A stretch of 64,000 nt of DNA from Jaltomata sinuosa. Lineage: Eukaryota > Streptophyta > Magnoliopsida > Solanales > Solanaceae. The stretch is taken from the NCBI GenBank assembly GCA_003996215.1, contig QJPP01000673.1:1-64000 (forward strand), written 5' to 3'. Below are positions 57,255 through 64,000 of this stretch, piece after piece. The translations under genes were made by a program, and so were the position numbers. Numbering within the stretch: position 1 is the stretch's first letter; the number at the start of each line of letters is the position of its first letter. The notes beneath the pieces were generated by a model that searched no databases, was not told where the DNA came from, and saw only the letters and a program-made list of their open reading frames with translations.

Positions 57255-57670
57255 CTAAGTCTCATTTGGTAAAATCACAAAGGCATGGAATGACAATGCA
57301 TAAAATCGAGTCTCATACTCGGTCACTGAAATCCCATCCTGAGTAGAATGCTTAAACATATATATATGCTCATTCATCAAGCTACGAGGAATAAATAAAT
57401 TAAGAAAAGCTTGGGCAAATGACTCCCAAGTCATATGAGGAGATCCCATCAGTCTGGAATCAACATAAGAGCGCCACCACTTCTTGGCGGGACCACACAT
57501 TTTCAAAGCTGTGTAATCAACCCTATAAGACTGCACTAGTCCCATACTCTAAAGCCTCTTATGACAACTCACCAAGAACTCATATGCATCCTCAGTTTGT
57601 CCATTCTAAAACTGAGGTAGGTCCATCTTTTTTAACCTTCTCTGCTCCTCATTTGACATCGCCGACATAG
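57255..57670 (-). pseudogene. Gag core of element H
   Basis: The 96-aa frame 57255-57545 reads VDYTALKMCGPAKKWWRSYV, SPHMTWESFAQAFLNLFIPR and DGISVTEYETRFYALSFHA, the chromovirus gag core. The upstream part lies in another frame (57546-57670), so at least one frameshift is present. Confidence 0.8.
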
Positions 57671-58333
57671 CCATACCTGTGACTTATGCACCTGGTAAAA
57701 GAATACCCTAAAACTTAGCTGTTGTAGCCACTAGCTGACCTACTTGCCCGTGAAAAACTAAAATAGGCTGTTGATCGAGGGTTTTAAGCCCCAACTCTAG
57801 CCTGTGAACTCTGTGGAGTACCAGCCATACTGCTACTCTGATCCATACACTCTAAAAAACCCACCATATGCATCAAGGCATCCTGAAGCACTGGAGCAAC
57901 TATAAATCCAATAGGGCCTGTCTTGGGCCCACCTCATAAACTAGAACTTGGTCATATATAAACTCGTACTCATCTTCAGGAGTCTATGCCTTAGCTGGGA
58001 TATAAGCAGCTGCCTAAGATCTACCCTTGGAATGACCTTTGCCACAACCCCTACCACGTCCCTAACCTCATCCGTAAAGACCGGCATGGGCAACATGCAT
58101 GAGTGCTGGAATGGGCTCATGACCTCTCTCCACAGTAGCACAAGTCCTCACTATCTGTGAGAGAGTGAAATAAGGATATCAGTAATTAAGGAATTCAAAT
58201 ATTCGCACAATAAAAAAGACAAAGGGAAATTTCCTAAAGTCTTGTAGCCTCTTAAAGATAGATAATGGGCGTCTCCACATTGATCCATAAGACTCTACTA
58301 GACTCGACTTGTACTTGTGAGGCTAATAACCTG
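57671..58333 (-). mobile_element. Gag leader of element H, no clear frame
   Basis: This is where the N-terminal part of gag belongs. Minus-strand text is rich in Arg and Gly codons around 58020-58100, but stops prevent a continuous frame. The opposite ORFs at 57941-58160 are shadows. Confidence 0.45.
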
Positions 58334-58346
58334 GGCTCTGATACCA
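58334..58346 (-). promoter_or_regulatory. Primer-binding site of element H, tRNA-iMet type
   Basis: Minus strand TGGTATCAGAGCC, exact to the common form. Confidence 0.9.
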
Positions 58347-58994
58347 ACTTCTCACGACCTAAAACTGATCATGATAACACCTATCTCACCCCCACAATCG
58401 GTAACCCAACCCAACTCCATATTTGATCATAAAGATAAATAGCAGAAAAAATAGTAGTAATAGTGCTAAAGAAGTATTCGAAAATAACAACCTATCCCAA
58501 AATATGGAAGTCATAAGGTACAAACCTTTAAGTAAGGAGTACAATAAAAGAGTCTAAAAGTATCTCAAAATGCAAAAAAATATGCATAAGACTAAGATAG
58601 AGGGATATTTGGTAGCTTTTAAGGACAAAAACTGTGACCTCGAAAATCTCTGAAAGGGTATCGCAACACGAACATAGGATCACAGTATAGGAAGCACTGG
58701 CTCAAAACGTGCATGTAAGGTGTAAAACTAAACAAATATGAGTACGGGGTCACGTGTACTCAACAACATCCTTGACTGACCCTAAATCAAAGTTGTGGCG
58801 AGAACCACCTAAAATGCTGATGTCAAATATAATTCCCAACACTTGCATGCAGGAACGACAACCTAGACTAGCAGATATTCAAAATAAAAGTGCAAGAAAT
58901 AATTATAGAGTCCACAATTATTCAACTCAATTCAACGAAGATAATCCACTAATCAAAGCATAAAATTGCAATCCATAAACAAGTAAAACTGTTG

Positions 58995-59117
58995 TGTATG
59001 AATGTATTATGATGCAATGTATGCTAAAGTATACACTCGCTGCCCTGTATAGCTATGTATGAATGTATTATGATGCAATGTATTCTAAAGTACACACCCG
59101 CTGCCATGTATAGCTAG
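58995..59117. repeat. Tandem repeat, period 61 bp, 2 copies
   Basis: TGTATGAATGTATTATGATG begins at 58995 and 59056. The two copies differ by few bases. Confidence 0.9.
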
Positions 59118-59157
59118 CTAGGACCCATGGAGGGACTCGCGAGGTCTATATACCCAC

Positions 59158-59310
59158 TAGGAATAGTTTCCATTGGGCATGCAATTCATGAGTCCGCCTG
59201 GAACTATTTCCCATCGGGCCACTTGAAACAATTTACCATTGAGCATGCAAGTCAAAAACTAGTAAAACTACCTAAAACACTTTTCCATTGGTTATGCAAG
59301 TTATAACAAA
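59158..59310. repeat. Degenerate array of TTTCCATTGGGCATGCAAG units
   Basis: AGTTTCCATTGGGCATGCAA, ATTTCCCATCGGGCCA, TTTACCATTGAGCATGCAAG and TTTTCCATTGGTTATGCAAG recur at uneven spacing in about 150 bp. Confidence 0.65.
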
Positions 59311-59409
59311 CTAATATTTCTCAGAATGTCATTTTTCACAGTACCAGAATATGAGTATGAGTGAGTATGCATGAGATATGGGATAAAAGATGACACAACT
59401 TCATAGTTC

Positions 59410-59500
59410 AGGATCCCAAGGCCAAATAACACAATTACCTCAATACAGGCTCATAGGGCTAACTAACACAATTATCTCAATCTAGGCTCACAAGGCCATA
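59410..59500. repeat. Tandem repeat, period 37 bp, about 2.5 copies
   Basis: AGGATCCCAAGGCC, AGGCTCATAGGGCT and AGGCTCACAAGGCC start at 59410, 59447 and 59484, with ACACAATTACCTCAAT between them. Confidence 0.8.
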
Positions 59501-59603
59501 CTTAAGTCACAACAAAGAACATGGGAGGATATGCAAATTCATAACAAGTAATCCATTTTAAACCCCTTTTTAGTACACCGAAAACCCACATAGATGCTCT
59601 TCA

Positions 59604-59622
59604 CACTACTAGAAAAACAGGG
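59604..59622. repeat. CACTA terminal inverted repeat, left end
   Basis: CACTACTAGAAAAACAGGG. CACTA transposases need this terminus. An inverted copy should mark the right end beyond 64000. Confidence 0.87.
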
Positions 59623-60320
59623 AAAACCGACCTCAAAAAACCGATATCTAGAGGTCGGTTTTCCCTGAAAAACCGACTCAAAACCGACTCAAAAGCCCTA
59701 GTCAGGAAAAGCTTGGTTGGTTTTCTATACCGACATCATGAGGTCGGTATTTAATTTTAAATCCAAAAATTAAGAATTTAATATATATTTTATTTTGTTT
59801 TATTTTCGACTTCCTGAAGTCGGTTTTATTTAATTATATTTTTATTTATTATTATTTTTCTGACATTTAGAGGTCGATTTCTTTTAAAAAAAATATTATT
59901 AAAAATATAATATACCGACCTCCGGTGGTCGGTATTGTTTAATTTTTAATTTATTATTTTTTTGGTTTTCCGACCTCCGGAAGTTGGTATTACTGAAATT
60001 TTAATTTATTATTTTTCTGATATTCCGACCTCCTGAGGTTGGTATTATTTAAATTTTATTTTCTTATTTCAGGCGATTCCGACCTACTGAGGTCGGGTTT
60101 TTGGAAAATTTTATTCAAAAAACCGACTTCCTGACGTCGGTTTTTTGGAAAATTTTATTCAAAAAACTGACATCCTGATGTCGGTTTTTTGGAAAATTTT
60201 ATTCAAAAAACCGACTACCTAATGTCGGTTTTTTGGAAAATTTTATTCAAAAAACCGACTATCTGATGTCGGTTTTCTGGAAAAATTACCCAAAACACCG
60301 ACCTCAGGAGGTCGGTTTGT
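59623..60320. repeat. Subterminal ACCGACCTC...GAGGTCGGT repeats of the CACTA element
   Basis: At least twelve imperfect palindromes of the form CCGACCTCnnGAGGTCGG fill this region. From 60079 to 60320 they are in regular tandem order: CCGAC starts at 60079, 60123, 60167, 60211, 60255 and 60298, period 44 bp. Between palindromes lies GGAAAATTTTATTCAAAAAA. Subterminal motif arrays bind the accessory protein in En/Spm (established for TnpA); that these do so is inference. This is not a CRISPR array, since the spacers are repeated too. Confidence 0.9.
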
Positions 60321-60550
60321 TGTCGATATTTTACCATAAAATTGGCAGTAAATTGCTGCAATTTGAATTGCCCACCTGCATATTTGATAATGCATATATT
60401 CAACCAAAACCAGCTCAAATAGCTGTCAACATGATATTTTTCTATATTTACGTTTCACTACTTCAAATTAAACTTAAAATACGATCAAACAATCTAAAAA
60501 GTGTACAAACTATATACACTAAGTCCAAAATGTCTAGTAGTTAGGTACAA
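60321..60550 (-). other. 3' untranslated stretch of the CACTA accessory gene
   Basis: About 230 bp between the subterminal array and the stop codon. AT-rich, without coding sequence; probably holds the polyadenylation region. The overlapping plus-strand ORF at 60233-60544 starts in the repeat array and is not a gene. Confidence 0.5.
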
Positions 60551-62413
60551 CTACTCATCATCCTCATCCTCATCCTCTTCACCCTCCTCACCCTCGATAT
60601 CAGACTCATCCACTAGGCATCGACGTTTATCACTAGCACACTGAGGAATAATCTTTCCCGACTCAAAAAGATATTTTAACTGGGACTGAAGCTCCGCATA
60701 CCTCTTGTTCTCTATCTCCTTTGCTACTGCAATCTGTGCAATCTGCTCGTCTCTTTTCTTCTCCCTTTCGGTTGATGCAGCAAGCTCGGCAGTGAGCATA
60801 GATATCTCCTCCTTCATTACAGACATGACCGCTTTTTCCATATTATCGAAGCCTGAAGATGATGGACAATAAAACCAGGGTTTCTTCTCCGCATAAGCCT
60901 TTTGTGTGTAACCATAGACTGAACCTCTTACTGGTTCACCCGCACTCTCTCGCCAAAATTGTTCTACTTGTTCATCTGTAAGCAGTGTGTCCTGACTTTC
61001 AGGAGGTTGAGTACTACGGTACTCCTGAATTCTTTGCACAAACGACTCCTATATTTAAATGAATAACTCTTAGCATAAGAATATAATAGATAAAAGAAAA
61101 AAAAGAATAAAAAAAATAGTTTGAATGCAGTTCTTACATGTGTCCGTTGAGCACGTGTCTCACACCAACTTTCATCTGTGAGATTTTTTGGCGTCTTTGT
61201 GTGACAAACTTTGAATAACTCTTCCTGTGTTACAGGCCTACCCAAGTCTTTTTCCTGCAAACAACATGCATATAATGTGATTATTAATCTCCAAAAGCTA
61301 CTTATCAAAAAGGATAATTTTATTTAACTGAATTAAAAAAATATACCATTCTCTTCTTTCTAGAAAGCTGGCTAATGGCCCCACCAGTGTGTAAAGAGCC
61401 GCCCTTATCCGATGCTCGAGCCTTCTTCCCGATCTCCCTTCTCTTAAGAAATTTTTCATCAGTTTTCCAGAAATTCAATAACTTGGCCCACATATCTGGC
61501 ACCACAAAAGATGGAACTCTATTTTCTTCCCGACATTCAGAAAATGGGCCACTAAGCGCCTTCCCAGCTCTATATTTGAAGCTACTTTGAACTTTATTGT
61601 CATGCTCGGGAGCCCATACGTAATATTTCTGCAATAAAAAATAGTTAAATATTTATTCTAGAAATGTATAGCAAATTTAAATGTATATAATGTGAATTTA
61701 ATTGAAAAATATTTTTACCCTAAATTCTATAAAGATCTGTCCTTGGATATTAAGTGGTATCGAACCCCAAGTCGGGTACATATCATTATAAAATGATCCG
61801 ATGCAATTAAGGATTATTTTTGTCATTCCTTCATTCGGAAATAACCTGCAATACAAGATTAAACACTTGGAATATAAATTTGTAAATTAAAAAATAAACA
61901 TATAAAAAAAATGTAATATAGTTGAATAATACCTATATCCTATAGGCTCGATGATGAGTCTTTGGGTATGGTATCTATCGCCTGACTGTAAACCACCTAG
62001 CCGTGGACCATGTGCATCTGAGTGCTGGGTTGTGGGAGTATTAGAACTCGAGCCACCGGAACCAAGACGAAGACCTGAAAGTCCAATTGATCCACTAGCA
62101 GCACTGGACTGACTAGTCCTGGCTGATGGCAAGGTAGACTGATGACCAAGATGGGAATAACCCTGTAGTGTTTGGTAACCCGAAGTGGGTACCATGATGG
62201 GCAAAGATATAGAATGACCAGAAAGTTGAGTCACGCGAGTAGAGGCATTATGTGACTGATGTACCGAGTGAGTAGCTGAAAGTGAGGCTCGTGGTGAGAT
62301 ATAAACTCACGGGGGCTCATCAGCTATCATGACCTCAATCGGTCTTTCAGAAGTATTGAGCTTTTTTTCTTTTTTGGATTGATATTTTGGTTAGCCTTGT
62401 TCTTATCTACCAT
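60551..62413 (-). CDS. CACTA accessory gene, plant transposase Ptta/En/Spm type, 5' end broken
   Basis: Five exons can be read on the minus strand with GT-AG borders: 62413-61933, 61845-61719, 61628-61347, 61254-61138 and 61048-60551. Joined they give about 500 codons. Order: Lys-rich N-terminus, a Ser/Gly/Gln-rich segment (62234-61960), then the domain of the Ptta/En/Spm transposase family (LFPNEGMTKIILNCIGSFYN, KYYVWAPEHD, GRPVTQEELF, RAQRTH), and last a coiled-coil-like segment (MLTAELAASTEREKKRDEQI) and a very acidic tail. Two breaks are near the start: an extra A in the A run at 62355-62361 shifts the frame, and a TGA at about 62309 interrupts it. The rest is open. Members of this family are thought to bind element DNA or assist TNP2. 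It could still be made from a downstream start (ATG near 62193). Confidence 0.78.
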
Positions 62414-62704
62414 CTATTAAAATGAAGGTGAAGTTAAAAGAAAAAACATAGAACTGTAAAGGAAAAACTCTTAAAATGAAGGTCCAGTTAAAAATAACAA
62501 CTTAGAAATGCTCAGGTTACTAATATTTTGAACAATAAACTTAACAACAAACACAATGACCAAAATTGAACTTCAGACATGACTCTTGATTAAAGAACTA
62601 TAATTGAAGATTACATTTTACAAATCTAAGAAGGCTGTAAATATTAAAAGAAATATCCTCTTCGGATTCAATAATTAAAAATAATAAATACAACATGCTA
62701 ATTG
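62414..62704. other. Spacer between the two CACTA genes
   Basis: 290 bp of AT-rich sequence between the end of the TNP2 gene and the start of the accessory gene. It would hold the terminator of one and the promoter of the other, if the two are separate transcripts; in En/Spm both arise from one alternatively spliced transcript. I see no clear TATA box. Confidence 0.45.
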
Positions 62705-64000
62705 CTATTCATTCTCTTCGGAAGTTTCGTCCCCATCTATCCATTCATTCTCTTCGGAAGTCTCCTCCTCAGTTGCCCATTCAACTTCTTCATCTGTTGA
62801 TTCATCCTCCTCGATATTTGGTAATGTTTCTAACTCTTCTCTACTAACTTCTTCTAAAATGTGATCAGGATGCTCCAAGTTGGTTTCTAACTCAACGTCC
62901 ACTTCTTGATGAACAATTGCTATTTCATTTTGATAAGCAACATCCAACACATTCTCAACTTTCACCCGCCCCATAGGCTTAGTTTTGATTACAACCCACC
63001 AATCATACTTGTCCCTACGCAACGGATAAGGAGCATAGTACACTTGCTTAGCATTGTGTGCAATAATAAAAGGATCATAAGCATGATAAGTCCTGGTGTG
63101 TTTGACTTCAATGATGTTATGTTGCTTAAGTTCTTTTGTACCTCTGTTTGGTTTTGGATCAAACCACTTGCATTGAAAAAGTACAATTCTTTTGATTGGC
63201 CAACCAGAATACTCCACCTCCAGAATCTCCTGTAGCACGCCAAAATAATCAACGTTCTCATTTTTGTTTCCATCGCCACCTTTAACCCAAACCCCACTAT
63301 TGTTAGTTTTTCTATTCTTTGAGTATTCCTCCGTGGCAAATTTAAAACCATTTACATTATATTGGGACATTGTATGAACTTTAATCGTTCCCCAAGAAAT
63401 ATCCTTGAAAAATTGATCAAATGTGGCGGCATTTTCTGAATTGTAGACCTATATATGGTTAGTAAATTAAGAATAGTGTTAGTAGAAGGAAGAGAACTAT
63501 TACATTTTTGTTATTATGTATATATTATAACACTTACCCAATCAGTATACCATGTTGTAAATGACAAACACACTTGATCATGGACATATAGCTCCACAAA
63601 ATAACTGTAGTATTACATTAAAAATATAGTTAATTTTCTTAATGAAATTGTAGTTGAATATGTTGTGTAAGTATTTAATTTCCTTACTCTAAAAAGGGCT
63701 GGACTTCTGGGCAATTCAGCAAGACATGTAGCGCTGTAGATTTTTTCTCCTTTTCGGTAAGTATGCGCAATCTACGCCTTTTTGAACCCTTACCCGACTG
63801 ATTGAAGTTTGATAATGGTTGTACTGCGGCATCAGTCTCGGCATCAGCGTGTCGATTAGGTCTGTTTCTCAAGCACGACACTTGATCATCAAAGTAGTAA
63901 CAACAAAAGTGGGTTGTTTCTCTAGCAAGATATGCTTCAGCTATAGAGCCTTCCACCCTATTTTTGTTTTTGACACTCCTTTTAGACTTGCCAATGGTGC
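62705..64000 (-). CDS. TNP2-type CACTA transposase, C-terminal part (continues beyond window)
   Basis: Three exons are open and in frame on the minus strand: 64000-63688, 63604-63538 and 63448-62705, with GTAAGG and GTAAGTG donors and TACAG and TATAG acceptors. The first shows SVKNKNRVEGSIAEAYLARE, the end of the DUF4218-type region of TNP2 proteins. The third has VNGFKFATEEYSKNRKTNNS, FGVLQEILEVEY and IVLFQCKWFD, the DUF4216 domain. A Glu-rich tail with the repeat TSEENEW closes it. The catalytic core lies upstream, outside the window. TNP2 cuts the element at its terminal repeats. No stop or frameshift is seen in these 374 codons, in contrast to every retroelement around. GTG at 63956 is an internal Val codon and not a start. 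Confidence 0.9.

Larger units (their letters stand above)
54938..58349 (-). mobile_element. Interior of gypsy element H, cut in RNase H
   Basis: Right to left on the minus strand come primer site, gag, zinc knuckle, protease and RT, and then half of RNase H, where the sequence switches to the LTR of G. Integrase and 3' LTR are absent. It belongs to the same broad lineage as G by protein similarity. Confidence 0.83.
58350..59603 (-). repeat. 5' LTR of element H, interrupted by the CACTA element
   Basis: Ends (minus strand) near 58350 with AGGTCGTGAGA, a changed form of the usual GTCGTGACA. It runs right for at least 1.25 kb, holding a 61-bp tandem pair, a degenerate CCATTGGGCATGCAAG array and a 37-bp array, and is cut at 59604 by the CACTA terminus. 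The rest should lie beyond the window. Confidence 0.72.
59604..64000 (-). mobile_element. CACTA (En/Spm-type) DNA transposon, partial
   Basis: The left end starts CACTACTAGAAAAACAGGG, a typical CACTA terminal inverted repeat, followed by about 700 bp of subterminal repeats. Two spliced genes follow on the minus strand: the accessory gene nearest this end and the TNP2-type transposase further right, running off the window. The element sits in the LTR of H. TCA before the terminus would be the 3-bp target duplication; the partner copy is outside the window. The right end cannot be seen. Confidence 0.9.

Noticed and set aside
60079..60320. Regularly spaced palindromes that look like a CRISPR array
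   Set aside because: The spacers are as repetitive as the palindromes, the DNA is a plant nuclear sequence, and the array lies next to a CACTA terminus.
62906..63235. 109-aa plus-strand frame
   Set aside because: It is antisense to the TNP2 exon with the DUF4216 domain.
1..64000. Endogenous pararetrovirus or other viral insertion
   Set aside because: All RT segments have gypsy or copia context with LTRs and integrase; no movement-protein or coat-protein motif was seen.

Overview
The window is plant nuclear DNA made almost entirely of transposable elements. No host gene, rRNA, tRNA or CRISPR array could be supported. The lineages seen are Ty3/gypsy chromovirus-type (LTRs starting TGTAATGACC or TGTAACACCC, tRNA-iMet primer sites), Athila-type (tRNA-Asp primer sites), a Tat/Ogre-type gag, one small Ty1/copia and one CACTA DNA transposon. 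This points to a large repeat-rich dicot genome. A nightshade (Solanaceae) is my best guess, from the look of the LTR sequences rather than from any diagnostic gene.

Layout, left to right. 1-797: tail of a chromovirus-type LTR. 798-2291: minus-strand LTR-like fragment. 2292-15760: non-coding 3' end and 3' LTR of a TGTAACACCC element, split at 4765/14385 by a 9.6-kb Athila-type element (4766-14384) with a recognisable but broken gag-pol. 15761-17420: unassigned. 17421-25547: decayed gypsy element F with a 3.2-kb LTR and a truncated 3' LTR. 25548-34622: minus-strand Tat/Ogre-type fragment, split by non-autonomous Athila-like element A (26866-32545). 34626-37299: deleted minus-strand copia. 37300-40239: AT-rich, no genes. 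40240-54937: minus-strand gypsy element G, whose integrase is split by non-autonomous Athila-like element B (41745-47891, plus strand). 54938-59603: minus-strand gypsy element H, cut off in RNase H. 59604-64000: CACTA element that runs off the window, with a recognisable TNP2 transposase C-terminus and a second spliced gene.

How the parts relate. A and B have full LTR pairs, primer sites and polypurine tracts but no pol. They share a 3' internal segment with the pol-bearing Athila copy, so they look like non-autonomous relatives that would have to borrow its machinery. F and G share LTR start, polyprotein end and polypurine context, so they are one lineage. Every retroelement pol here is broken; the CACTA TNP2 exons are the only open, spliced coding sequence.

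The most unusual pattern is a module of short repeated, usually CpG-rich words in LTRs of unrelated lineages. Each family has its own word, in a similar LTR position, and some words also appear inside the Athila-like elements.
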